This document shows positions 32,137 to 39,907 of a stretch of DNA of 61,265 nt, in pieces (position 1 is the first letter of the stretch; the number at the start of each line of letters is the position of its first letter). The DNA is taken from the NCBI GenBank assembly GCA_023416745.1, contig JAEZHF010000030.1, forward strand, positions 1 through 61,265, given 5' to 3'. The position numbers were made by a program, and so were the translations under genes. Under the pieces are notes generated by a model. That model worked only from the letters and a program-made list of their open reading frames with translations. It was not told the origin of the DNA and did no database searches. The DNA comes from Bacillota bacterium. Lineage in GTDB: Bacteria > Bacillota > Clostridia > Christensenellales > SZUA-584.

Positions 32137-32164
32137 TTGATTTTTTTATGACTTGTGTTATAAT
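32137..32164 (+). promoter_or_regulatory. Promoter of rpmE with about 90-base leader
   Basis: TTGATT and a perfect TATAAT are separated by 16 bp; the start would be near 32171. The leader holds a possible stem of CTCC and GGAG. It might be an autoregulatory L31 leader, which I cannot confirm by eye. Confidence 0.65.
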
Positions 32165-32261
32165 CGAATTTGCGACTTTAATAGGCTGGCATGTTTCATT
32201 GTCTCCATTCACAACAGATTGGAGGCGCGGCTTGCAGGCCAGGAAAAAGAGGTGAGTGCAG

Positions 32262-32462
32262 ATGAAGAAAGGCATACATCCCGAGTATCACGCGTGTACG
32301 GTCACGTGCGCCTGCGGCGAAACTTTTACCACCGGTTCGGTACGTAAAGACATTAAGGTGGAAATTTGCTCAAAATGCCACCCGTTTTTCACGGGCAAGC
32401 AGAAGCTGGTTGATACAGGCGGGCGCGTGGATCGCTTCAACAAGCGTTACGGCTTGAAATAA
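32262..32462 (+). CDS. rpmE: Ribosomal protein bL31, zinc-binding type
   Basis: A 66-residue large-subunit protein (MKKGIHPEYHACTVTCACG) with the zinc cysteines of the C+ form (C-T-V-T-C-A-C and C-S-K-C). It bridges the two ribosomal subunits, and under zinc shortage such copies are often replaced by a zinc-free paralogue. The ATG at 32262 is preferred because AGAGGTG lies upstream; an earlier in-frame ATG gives two more residues only. Confidence 0.95.
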   Translation: MKKGIHPEYHACTVTCACGETFTTGSVRKDIKVEICSKCHPFFTGKQKLVDTGGRVDRFNKRYGLK

Positions 32463-32480
32463 CGCGTACGTTAAGGGAGG

Positions 32481-32514
32481 CAGACTGCTTGCAATGCAGT
32501 CTGTTTTACTTTTT
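32481..32514 (+). terminator. Rho-independent terminator of rpmE
   Basis: CAGACTGC and GCAGTCTG form a perfect stem followed by TTTTACTTTTT, so rpmE need not be cotranscribed with DUF1385-prmC-prfA. Confidence 0.8.
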
Positions 32515-32564
32515 GCCTGAAATGTTGTATACTATTTGCACTGATTTTTTATAAACGAGGGCAC

Positions 32565-33704
32565 ATGATGAAGAAATGTAATATTGGCGGCCAGGGGGTT
32601 TTGGAAGGCGTGATGATGCGTGCGCCCGAAATGTGCGGACTGGCTGTGCGCAAGGCAACGGGCGAGATTGTCTACGACAAGCAGAAGGTTGTGCCCATCA
32701 CCAAGAAGAACAAGTTTTTCGCGCTGCCTGTGATAAGGGGCATCGCGTCTTTTGTGGACATGCTGGGCTTTGGTGTGAATACCATCACCAAGTCAGCCAA
32801 GATGTATGACGATACGGCACAGGATTACAAGCCGTCCAAGTTCGAGCAGTTTATTGCGAACAAGTCCGGCAAGGATGCGATGGACGTCGCGATGGTCTTC
32901 GCGGTGATACTGTCCATCGGACTGGCGGTGGGTATATTCTTTATTTTGCCCAATGTGCTGACCAACCTGATTCAAGGGTGGATATACGGCAAGGGGACGG
33001 TGCTGGCCGGTTCGCAGCAGTTTCTGATGAACCTGATTGACGGCGGTATCCGCATGCTGATATTCATCGGTTATGTGCTGGCTGTGACGCTGGTAAAGGA
33101 CATACGCCGCGTGTTCCAGTATCATGGGGCGGAGCATAAGACAATCAACTGCTACGAACATGAGGAAGAGCTGACCGTTGAAAACATACAGAAGTATAAA
33201 ACGCTGCACCCGCGCTGCGGAACGAGCTATCTGCTGCTGGTGATGGTGATATCCATACTGCTGTTCTCGCTGCTGGGTTGGGGCGGCGCATGGTATGCGC
33301 GCATCGGTCTGAGACTGCTGATGCTGCCGCTGGTTGCGGGCATCGCTTATGAATTCTTGAAGTTTGCGGCAATGAGCGACGCGTTGTTTTTCCGCGTTAT
33401 CCGCTGGCCGGGGCTTATGCTGCAAAAGCTGACTACCGCTCCGCCGGACGACAGCATGGTGGAGGTGGCGATCGTCGCCTTCCGCGCTGCAATGGATGAA
33501 ATGAGCGGCGATGAGCTGGATGCGCTGGCGAAAAGCTTCGAGCGGCCTGTGGCCAAGGAGAAGGCAATAACCGCTGAGACTGAGGCGCAGCCGGAAACGG
33601 AACCGGCGGCCGTAGCTGCGGCGGAGCAAACGGAAGAGGCAGAGATCGCCGCAGAGCCGGAGCAGGCCGAAGCCAACACCGCGGAGGCAAGAGAGGCAAT
33701 GTAG
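32565..33704 (+). CDS. DUF1385 (YqhQ-like) membrane protein with acidic tail
   Basis: A 379-residue member of DUF1385, with GGQGVLEGVMMRAPE at the N terminus and the most conserved stretch FQYHGAEHKTINCYEHEEEL near 180-200. About five membrane helices are visible between 110 and 290. The last 60 residues are Glu/Ala-rich (AEPEQAEANTAEA) and likely disordered; most family members end near residue 320. Located between rpmE and prmC-prfA as in most Firmicutes, its function is unknown. Confidence 0.88.
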   Translation: MMKKCNIGGQGVLEGVMMRAPEMCGLAVRKATGEIVYDKQKVVPITKKNKFFALPVIRGIASFVDMLGFGVNTITKSAKMYDDTAQDYKPSKFEQFIANKSGKDAMDVAMVFAVILSIGLAVGIFFILPNVLTNLIQGWIYGKGTVLAGSQQFLMNLIDGGIRMLIFIGYVLAVTLVKDIRRVFQYHGAEHKTINCYEHEEELTVENIQKYKTLHPRCGTSYLLLVMVISILLFSLLGWGGAWYARIGLRLLMLPLVAGIAYEFLKFAAMSDALFFRVIRWPGLMLQKLTTAPPDDSMVEVAIVAFRAAMDEMSGDELDALAKSFERPVAKEKAITAETEAQPETEPAAVAAAEQTEEAEIAAEPEQAEANTAEAREAM

Positions 33705-34532
33705 ATGAACACGGCAAGGGAGGCCTATGAAGCGGTGCGGCAGCAGCTGATGGCCGCGGGCATACCGGAGCCGGAAGTGAAGGCGCGCGTGATCGTGTCG
33801 CACGTGATGGACATTGGTCTGGGCGATGTGTTTCATGCGCTGCCCTTGGACGCGGAGCGTTGGGTGCAGATCGGGAGCACCGCGGAAAGGTGCGCACTGG
33901 GGCTGCCGGTAGAATACGCGACGGGAAAAGCTTACTTCCGGTATCTCGAGCTTGCAGTGACGCCGGACGTGCTGATACCCCGGCATGAGACGGAGCTGGT
34001 GGCTGAGGCGGCGATTGAGCTGATTCGGTCGAATGGATATAAAAGCGCGCTGGACATCGGTACGGGGAGCGGCTGTATTGCAATTTCTCTGGCAACCGAG
34101 ACGCAAGCGGCTGTGGACGCGTGTGATATCAGCGAAGCGGCTTTGAAGCTCGCTGTGGAAAATGCCGCAGCAAACGGCGCGCAGGTGCGCTTTTTTTTGA
34201 GCGATATGTTGGGCGGTGTGACGGGGACTTATGATATCATCGTCAGCAATCCGCCGTACGTCAGCGAGAAGGAATACGACATGCTGGATGCAGGCGTTAA
34301 GTGCCACGAGCCTAAGCTGGCGCTGACAGCGGGCGACGGGCTGGACTGCTACCGCGTGATTGCGAAAGAGGCGGGCGAGCATATCCGAACGGGTGGCGCT
34401 CTGGTGCTGGAGATTGGCATGACTCAGGGGGCGGCGATAGCGGATTTGCTGGCCAACGGCAACTTTTTAGATATTATAATTAAAAGAGATTATTCGGGGC
34501 GTGACCGCATTGTGACTGCCCGAAGATTATAG
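33705..34532 (+). CDS. prmC: Release factor glutamine methyltransferase PrmC (HemK)
   Basis: A 275-residue enzyme that methylates the glutamine of the GGQ motif in release factors RF1 and RF2. The SAM-binding site is ALDIGTGSGCIAISLA (about 115-130) and the substrate motif NPPY at 182-185. ATG follows the DUF1385 stop directly (TAGATG). It sits beside its own substrate gene prfA, as is almost universal. Confidence 0.95.
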   Translation: MNTAREAYEAVRQQLMAAGIPEPEVKARVIVSHVMDIGLGDVFHALPLDAERWVQIGSTAERCALGLPVEYATGKAYFRYLELAVTPDVLIPRHETELVAEAAIELIRSNGYKSALDIGTGSGCIAISLATETQAAVDACDISEAALKLAVENAAANGAQVRFFLSDMLGGVTGTYDIIVSNPPYVSEKEYDMLDAGVKCHEPKLALTAGDGLDCYRVIAKEAGEHIRTGGALVLEIGMTQGAAIADLLANGNFLDIIIKRDYSGRDRIVTARRL

Positions 34533-34541
34533 GATGCAGGT

Positions 34542-35606
34542 ATGTTTGACAAACTGGAAGCGCAGAAGATGCGATATGAACAGCTGGAGGCGCAGCTGGC
34601 TCAGAACGAAGTGATACAGAATCAGGAGCTCTACACCAGGCTGGTGAAGGAGCATTCTTCGCTGACCGACGTGGTGGCCAAGTTCGCCGAGTACACGCAG
34701 AACCACGCGCAGATCGCCGAGTTGGCCGTGATGGCGGCGGACGAAGATCCTGAAATCGCAGCGATGGCGAAGGATGAGCTGTTTGAACGGCAGCAGGCCG
34801 AAAAGCGGCTGACTGAGGAGATGCGGTTCCTGCTGCTCCCGAAAGACCCCAACGACGACAAGAATGTGGTGCTGGAGATACGCGCGGGCACGGGCGGCGA
34901 CGAGGCGGCGCTGTTCGGTGCAGCGCTATGGCGCATGTATACGCGCTACGCCGAGCGCGAGGGCTTTGCGGTGGAGCGGTTGGGTTCCAACATCACCGAG
35001 CTGGGCGGCGTGAAGGAGCTGACGCTGCTGATATCCGGCAAGGGCGCTTATGCGCGGTTGAAGTATGAGAGCGGCGTGCATCGTGTGCAGCGTGTGCCCG
35101 AGACGGAGACCTCCGGTCGCATCCATACGTCCGCGGCGACGGTGGCGGTGCTGCCCGAAGCGGAGGATGTGGAGATCGATATCAGCCCGAGCGACCTGCG
35201 CATCGATGTTTACCGGTCCTCCGGCAACGGCGGGCAGAGCGTGAACACAACCGACTCTGCCGTTCGCATCACGCACGAACCGAGCGGGCTGGTGGTGACG
35301 TGTCAGGACGAGAAGTCGCAGCTAAAAAATAAAGAAAAAGCGATGAAGGTGCTCAAGGCGCGGCTGTATGATATCGCCAAGCAGGCCCAGGACAAGGAGA
35401 TGTCGCAGAATCGCCGCAGTCAGGTGGGTTCGGGTGACCGCAGTGAGCGTATCCGTACATACAACTTTCCGCAGGGGCGTGTGACGGATCACCGGATATC
35501 GCTGACGCTGTATAAGCTCGAACAGTTTATCGACGGTGACATGGACGAGATGATCGACGCGCTGGTGCTGGCGGATAAGACACAGGCGCTGGCTGCGCAG
35601 GAATAG
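34542..35606 (+). CDS. prfA: Peptide chain release factor 1
   Basis: A 354-residue translation factor that recognises UAA and UAG stop codons and triggers peptide release. The tripeptide anticodon is Pro-Glu-Thr at 186-188 in RVPETET (the P-x-T form of RF1), and the catalytic GGQ is at 230-232 in SGNGGQSVNTTDSAVR. Length is normal. Nine bp separate it from prmC, so they are cotranscribed. Confidence 0.97.
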   Translation: MFDKLEAQKMRYEQLEAQLAQNEVIQNQELYTRLVKEHSSLTDVVAKFAEYTQNHAQIAELAVMAADEDPEIAAMAKDELFERQQAEKRLTEEMRFLLLPKDPNDDKNVVLEIRAGTGGDEAALFGAALWRMYTRYAEREGFAVERLGSNITELGGVKELTLLISGKGAYARLKYESGVHRVQRVPETETSGRIHTSAATVAVLPEAEDVEIDISPSDLRIDVYRSSGNGGQSVNTTDSAVRITHEPSGLVVTCQDEKSQLKNKEKAMKVLKARLYDIAKQAQDKEMSQNRRSQVGSGDRSERIRTYNFPQGRVTDHRISLTLYKLEQFIDGDMDEMIDALVLADKTQALAAQE

Positions 35607-35616
35607 CACGAATACA

Positions 35617-35643
35617 AGCCTCGCCGAAACGCGGGGTTTTTTA
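35617..35643 (+). terminator. Rho-independent terminator of prmC-prfA
   Basis: CCTCG pairs with CGGGG around a short loop, followed by TTTTTTATT. Confidence 0.7.
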
Positions 35644-35957
35644 TTGCCATTCTATCTGCGGTGCGGCTATGTTGTGCGCAAGGAGCAGGAAAATTTTATC
35701 CGGCTTTTTTAGGGGCGTTAACACACAAAAAAAGGGCGAAGGTGCTGCCCTTTTTTTGCGGAGGTTTTTCTTTTGAATAAACTGATATTATTGCTCTCGC
35801 TGTTGGTTAAAGCTGATTGATAACATAAAAGTATCAAATAAAATCGTTGAACGCAAACGTCGAAAAGACTATCAAACATGAGAAAAATGAAGAGAAAAGA
35901 AGCATGGAATAAATGTTAAGCATATATGACGATTATTAAAATTCCAAAAAAATATTA
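35644..35957. other. Intergenic region with a second terminator and a possible 15-residue peptide
   Basis: About 310 bp without a normal gene. A stem of AAAGGGC and GCCCTTT with A7 before and T7 after (35727-35757) is a bidirectional terminator. It is followed by a TTG-started frame of 15 codons (35773-35820; MNKLILLLSLLVKAD) with GCGGAGG 8 bases upstream; a hydrophobic toxin-like peptide or simply chance. Nothing else is visible. Confidence 0.4.
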
Positions 35958-36548
35958 TTACGTAACTTGGAGCGTGTCCAGCAGGCGGCGCAGTTTAACG
36001 AGATCCTGATCATAGACGGTGCGCAGCGACGGGTTGTAGATAATGCTGGCCGGGTGATAGAGCGGGAACAGCATGAATTTGTGAGACTGAGCACTGGCGG
36101 GCATGGGCATGGCGTGGAGTGCGCCGATCGTGGCACCGATGCCAGCCAGGCACTTGAGTGGCACATTGCCCAGTGTGACGACGACGTGCGGACTGACCAC
36201 CTCTATCTCGCGGAGCAGGAGAGGCTTCATGCAAACGATTTCTTCCTTATCCGGCGGTCGGTTAGATAGCGTTCCTTTTGCACTGGTCTTGAAGGGCCGG
36301 AACTTGACCACGTTGGTAATATATATGCTGGGACGTTCGAGTCGCACAGCGGCCAGAAACTCGTCCAGATTCTTGCCTGCACGGCCCACGAACGGTCGGG
36401 AGAGACGCGTTTCCTCCGCACCGGGCGCTTCGCCGATCAGCATCAGCTGAGCACCGGACGGGCCCTCGCCATAAACCATGTCGCATTTGGTTTTCCCAAA
36501 GGCTGCGGCGGCGCTCAACATTTCACCGTATATGATGTCAAGGCTCAC
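35958..36548 (-). CDS. Uracil-DNA glycosylase-like protein without the full iron-sulfur ligands
   Basis: A 196-residue member of the family 4/5 uracil-DNA glycosylase superfamily. The substrate motifs are kept: LIGEAPGAEE with RPFVGRAGKNLDE, and the His motif FPLYHPASII. Of the four cluster cysteines of its neighbour (36545-37117), one N-terminal Cys is missing, the residue matching Cys86 is Phe83, and the N-terminal loop is shortened by about seven residues; Cys106 remains and Cys22 may be the second. So it probably holds no 4Fe-4S cluster. It overlaps the true UDG by 4 bp (GTGA), with AAAGGAG 7 bases before the GTG start. A divergent repair or signalling role is possible. Confidence 0.8.
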   Translation of the reverse strand: MSLDIIYGEMLSAAAAFGKTKCDMVYGEGPSGAQLMLIGEAPGAEETRLSRPFVGRAGKNLDEFLAAVRLERPSIYITNVVKFRPFKTSAKGTLSNRPPDKEEIVCMKPLLLREIEVVSPHVVVTLGNVPLKCLAGIGATIGALHAMPMPASAQSHKFMLFPLYHPASIIYNPSLRTVYDQDLVKLRRLLDTLQVT

Positions 36549-37117
36549 AAGTCGTCTCCTTTACACAGCGTATCGTATTTGGCGCGGATGGCGAGCAGGT
36601 CGCACCAGGCGTCCCTTTTCAGTTCTTCGTTGCGCAGCAGCGCTGCGGGGTGGTAGGTGGGCATGATATTAAAGCCCTTGACCTCGTGCCATATGCCTCG
36701 GTCCCGCATGATGCGCACATCGGTGTTCAGAATGTATTTGGCAGCGATGCGGCCCAGGCATACGATGATTCTGGGCTTGATGAAAGCCACCTGTGCGCGC
36801 AGATAGCCGATACAGGCGGCGGCTTCGTCCGGTTCCGGATCCCGGTTGCCCGGCGGGCGGCACTTTAAGACGTTGGCGATGAAGACGGTGTTGCGGTTCA
36901 TACCGATAGATTCGAGCATCTTGTCCAGCAGCCGGCCGGCGGCGCCCACAAACGGACGCCCGAGGAGGTCTTCGTCCCGCCCCGGACCTTCGCCAATGAA
37001 CATGATGCGCGCGCGAACATTGCCCTCGCCGAACACGGTGTGGGTGCGTGTTTGATGCAAGCCGCACTTGGTGCAGGCGGCCACGTCGTTTTGCAGGTGA
37101 GAGAAGCTTGTCGCCAT
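36545..37117 (-). CDS. Uracil-DNA glycosylase, family 4, with 4Fe-4S cluster
   Basis: A 190-residue base-excision repair enzyme that removes uracil from DNA. The cluster ligands Cys15, Cys18, Cys86 and Cys102 match the spacing in family 4 enzymes such as that of Thermus thermophilus. GEGPGRDEDLLGRPFVG and TYHPAALLRN are the active-site motifs. I chose ATG at 37117 (MATSFSHLQN). A TATAAT box ends 7 bases before it and no ribosome site is present, so the transcript appears leaderless. It is followed by a cluster-poor paralogue. Confidence 0.9.
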   Translation of the reverse strand: MATSFSHLQNDVAACTKCGLHQTRTHTVFGEGNVRARIMFIGEGPGRDEDLLGRPFVGAAGRLLDKMLESIGMNRNTVFIANVLKCRPPGNRDPEPDEAAACIGYLRAQVAFIKPRIIVCLGRIAAKYILNTDVRIMRDRGIWHEVKGFNIMPTYHPAALLRNEELKRDAWCDLLAIRAKYDTLCKGDDL

Positions 37118-37124
37118 ATACGGC

Positions 37125-37153
37125 ATTATACCGCAAAACAAGGCATATCTCAA
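37125..37153 (-). promoter_or_regulatory. Promoter of the UDG pair, apparently leaderless
   Basis: On the minus strand TTGAGA and TATAAT are separated by 17 bp; the -10 box ends 7 bases before the ATG at 37117. Confidence 0.7.
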
Positions 37154-37171
37154 GCGGCCGCGTATGTGATG

Positions 37172-38008
37172 TTATTTGGGAACGTAGGCGAAGCCGATGC
37201 AGCCGGGGCCGCTGTGCGTGGCGATTACGCAGCCGATCTCACAGACATAGGTGACACCCAGCTCCACGTCCTTTATCAACCCATTTAACTCATCAAGCAG
37301 ATGGGGTGCCAGCGTGTGGCCGAATACGATAGGGTAGCGCGTGTCCGGCGGGTGGTTTTTAAGCGTGTCGGCCAGATGAGTGAGCACCGCTTTTTGACCG
37401 CGCACCTTGCCAACGGATTTTACTTCGCCGCCGATGATGGACACCAGCGGTTTGATCTGCAGCATGCCGCCGATGATCGCGGCGGAGGAGGACAGGCGGC
37501 CGCCCATCTTGAGGTATTTGAGCGTATCGACGCCCGCGAGGAACTGGACGCTGTCCCGCAGCGCCAGCAGATGGTGATGGATATCCTCGGCGGATGAGCC
37601 GCTGTCGCGCAGGCGTATGGCCTCGTAGACCAGCAGCGCGAGTCCGAATGTGGCGCTTTTTGAATCCACCAAACGGATGCGGTCTGAGCTTACCATGTCC
37701 TTCGCAATCACGGCGGACTGGTACGTGCCGCTGAGCTTGGAGGATATTAGTATCACCAGCACGTCGTCGCCCGCATCGGTGTACTGCTTGAACAGATCAA
37801 GAAAGCCGTCTGGGTTGACCTGAGACGTGGTGGGCAGCGTGGTACTCTTCTCCAGAAGGTCGTAGAACTGCTCCTTCTTCAAATCAATGCCGTCGGTGTA
37901 TTTCTTGCCATCGATGATAACGCTCAAGGGAACGATGTCGATACCCAGCGACGGGCAGTTTTCCAGCGGGATATCGCTGGTGCTGTCAGTGATGATGCGA
38001 ATGGCCAT
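37172..38008 (-). CDS. DegV family fatty-acid-binding protein
   Basis: A 278-residue protein that begins with the DegV motif ITDSTSDIP and contains SSKLSGTYQSAVIA (near 88-100), whose serine contacts the bound fatty acid head group; GGRLSSSAAIIGGML is also typical. Members carry fatty acids, in some species for the FakA kinase, but no FakA homologue is here. GGAGG precedes the ATG. A MarR-family regulator gene lies 19 bp upstream and may control it. Confidence 0.92.
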   Translation of the reverse strand: MAIRIITDSTSDIPLENCPSLGIDIVPLSVIIDGKKYTDGIDLKKEQFYDLLEKSTTLPTTSQVNPDGFLDLFKQYTDAGDDVLVILISSKLSGTYQSAVIAKDMVSSDRIRLVDSKSATFGLALLVYEAIRLRDSGSSAEDIHHHLLALRDSVQFLAGVDTLKYLKMGGRLSSSAAIIGGMLQIKPLVSIIGGEVKSVGKVRGQKAVLTHLADTLKNHPPDTRYPIVFGHTLAPHLLDELNGLIKDVELGVTYVCEIGCVIATHSGPGCIGFAYVPK

Positions 38009-38027
38009 GGTGGCACCTCCATGTCGG

Positions 38028-38486
38028 TTATTTATTGCTGTCGAAAAACGCTTTCAGGCTTTTCAAACCTTTGATCAGAATATCTGTTTCCTCGGGAGAC
38101 AGCGCGGCCAGCACGTCCGCCACCATCTGCCGGTGGAAACGCTGGTGTGCTTCGTTGGCGCGCCGCCCTTTTTCAGTGACAAAAATTCGGACGATGCGCT
38201 TATCGTGCGGGTCGGGACGGCGTTCGATGCAGCCCTTTTTTTCGAGATACGTGACTGCAGTGGTCAGCGTGCCTGCGCTGATGCCCTGCGCCTGCGCAAT
38301 ATCGCCCGCACGGTTATTGGTGCCCAGCTCTTCCGCGGCACATACAGCTTCGATGATATGCATCTCGCGGATGGACACATTTTTGAACTCGCCGGATTTT
38401 AAACAGTTTTCTTCAATGCGAAGTATTTCGTTGAACACGGTGACAAGAAAGTTGTTCAGCTGGGTTTGCCGGTCATCGCCGATCAT
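38028..38486 (-). CDS. MarR-family transcriptional regulator
   Basis: A 152-residue winged-helix regulator (about 35-115; VSIREMHIIEAV, then AGDIAQAQGISAGTLTTAVTYLEKKGCIERRPDPHDKR). The effector is unknown, but linkage to DegV and an operator like that of FabT suggest a fatty acid signal. The promoter overlaps a TTTGAA/TTCAAA palindrome, which supports autorepression. GGGAG precedes the ATG. It probably heads an operon with degV. Confidence 0.9.
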   Translation of the reverse strand: MIGDDRQTQLNNFLVTVFNEILRIEENCLKSGEFKNVSIREMHIIEAVCAAEELGTNNRAGDIAQAQGISAGTLTTAVTYLEKKGCIERRPDPHDKRIVRIFVTEKGRRANEAHQRFHRQMVADVLAALSPEETDILIKGLKSLKAFFDSNK

Positions 38487-38507
38487 GGCCTGCTCCCTTC
38501 AAAATAC

Positions 38508-38551
38508 TTTGAACTTCAAAATATTTTAACTGCTTAGGTGTAAAAAGTCAA
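38508..38551 (-). promoter_or_regulatory. Promoter and candidate operator of marR-degV
   Basis: On the minus strand TTGACT and TAAAAT are separated by 17 bp (38523-38551). The palindrome TTTGAA-G-TTCAAA (38508-38520) lies at the transcription start and is flanked by direct repeats of CTTCAAAATA, resembling FabT-type boxes. Confidence 0.7.
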
Positions 38552-38610
38552 TGATTAGAGATTGTTATTTGGTTTTAAAAAGTGTTACGGCAGGGCAGCT
38601 GCCAGCACAA

Positions 38611-38645
38611 ATAAAACGCCTCCTGACCAGATGGTCAGGAGGCGT
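38611..38645 (-). terminator. Rho-independent terminator of the isomerase-like gene
   Basis: ACGCCTCCTGACC and GGTCAGGAGGCGT form a perfect 13-bp stem around AGAT; on the minus strand it is followed by TTTTATTTG. Confidence 0.9.
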
Positions 38646-38657
38646 TGTGTGCAAAGT

Positions 38658-39620
38658 TTACAGTGTAGACGATTCACGGACTGGCTCCATGGGGCCCGCA
38701 AGGTTCTTATGGAAGAACAACTTTCCGGGCAGCGTGGGCAGGAAGGTGGACGGTATCCAGACGGACGGCCCGTAACGCAGCGTCGTCCACAGCGGCATTG
38801 CCTGCCACATCAGGTTTCCGGCAAGGCTACCGCCGACGCCGCTGATCACATAATCGCTCATCAGAAAAAGGCCGGGGCCGATGGTGTTGGCAAAGCAAGG
38901 CACCAGCGTGGTGCGCCCGCCGAAACGCGTCATCGAATACTGCTCGACGGTGAGTGGGTGGAGCTTAGCACCCTTGCGGCAGTACTGCGATTTCCATTCC
39001 TCTTCGCTGGAGAACTCAGCGGCAAACTGCGGCTCCCACAATGCCAGCTGCATCATGCGTCCGATGCCGCAGGTGGCAACGATGACTGCGCCGTCCGCCT
39101 TGAGCGCAGCGATCTTTTCGGGGTATTTGTGCAGGTTGCTCTGGGAAGCGAAATTGCGCTGATGCAGCGGTATCGTCAAATCTCCCAGCGGCGTAAAGAA
39201 CGCGGCCTGTATCATGCGCGCAAACGAAGCGCGGCTTTGCGCGTCCATTGCATTGCCATCCTTGTCGCTCCACTCGTTCATGATGAAGCTATGCACGTGT
39301 GAGCAGTCGGTGTTCCACTGCTGCAGGAAGTAAACAGCCCAGGCGTACATGCTCATCGGGCTGGTGGACATCATCAGCACCAGCTGCCGGCCCGCCTGTT
39401 TGGCTTTGTGGATGGTGTAGGCGATTTCATGACCTGTCATCATGTCTACCGCCTCGGCGCTGGGGCAGCTTGTAATGCTAAATTTAGAATTCCAGAAGGG
39501 TTGTCTGTCAAATATACGCTCCGGCGCGTAAGCACAGCAGGCGTCGATTCTCCCGAGGTCCCAGCCGGGCGGAAAAAAATCCGCCATCAGGGACTGCTCC
39601 TTGGTGTCAATGAAGTTCAT
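38658..39620 (-). CDS. Glucosamine-6-phosphate isomerase-like protein
   Basis: A 320-residue protein of the NagB-like sugar isomerase group seen in Firmicutes (RQPFWNSKFSITSCPSAEAV near the N terminus; MSTSPMSMYAWAVYFLQQWN in the middle). It is longer and more divergent than true NagB, so deaminase activity is unproven. I chose ATG at 39620, with AAAGGAG 7 bases upstream, instead of a longer frame without a ribosome site. It is monocistronic, with its own promoter and terminator. Confidence 0.75.
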   Translation of the reverse strand: MNFIDTKEQSLMADFFPPGWDLGRIDACCAYAPERIFDRQPFWNSKFSITSCPSAEAVDMMTGHEIAYTIHKAKQAGRQLVLMMSTSPMSMYAWAVYFLQQWNTDCSHVHSFIMNEWSDKDGNAMDAQSRASFARMIQAAFFTPLGDLTIPLHQRNFASQSNLHKYPEKIAALKADGAVIVATCGIGRMMQLALWEPQFAAEFSSEEEWKSQYCRKGAKLHPLTVEQYSMTRFGGRTTLVPCFANTIGPGLFLMSDYVISGVGGSLAGNLMWQAMPLWTTLRYGPSVWIPSTFLPTLPGKLFFHKNLAGPMEPVRESSTL

Positions 39621-39718
39621 GCGTTCACTCCTTTTGTCTGGGCCGCATTGTTTGCTGCGATGCATCGCGACATGGCGCGGGCCCGCGATGCGGCAAACCG
39701 CTGGCGATTTTCAAACGT

Positions 39719-39747
39719 ATTATAACACCTTTTGCAGGGAGTGTGAA
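39719..39747 (-). promoter_or_regulatory. Promoter of the isomerase-like gene
   Basis: On the minus strand TTCACA and a perfect TATAAT are separated by 17 bp. Confidence 0.7.
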
Positions 39748-39832
39748 CTGCGTATCAGGGAGGACGTTGTGTAATTATTTACGATTCATTCAAATATTGC
39801 GGTATGCTTTTTTATTTTTTTCGTTTATAATG

Positions 39833-39862
39833 TTGACAATGGTGATATCATTAACATATACA
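39833..39862 (+). promoter_or_regulatory. Promoter of cdaA-cdaR
   Basis: TTGACA and TATACA are separated by 18 bp, about 45 bases before the cdaA start at 39908. Confidence 0.6.
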
Positions 39863-39907
39863 ATGCTGTATGATTCTGTATAAATACTGACAAAGGGTGC
39901 TTAACTT

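Noticed and set aside
32793..34382. 529-codon minus-strand frame across DUF1385 and prmC
   Set aside because: It is a shadow of two well-supported genes and its product is rich in His, Gln and Arg with no domain.
35773..35820. 15-residue peptide gene
   Set aside because: The ribosome site is good, but the frame is so short that chance is as likely; described in the intergenic entry rather than called as a gene.
39621..39907. Cyclic di-AMP riboswitch (ydaO type) before cdaA
   Set aside because: The leader is too short and lacks the conserved ydaO elements.
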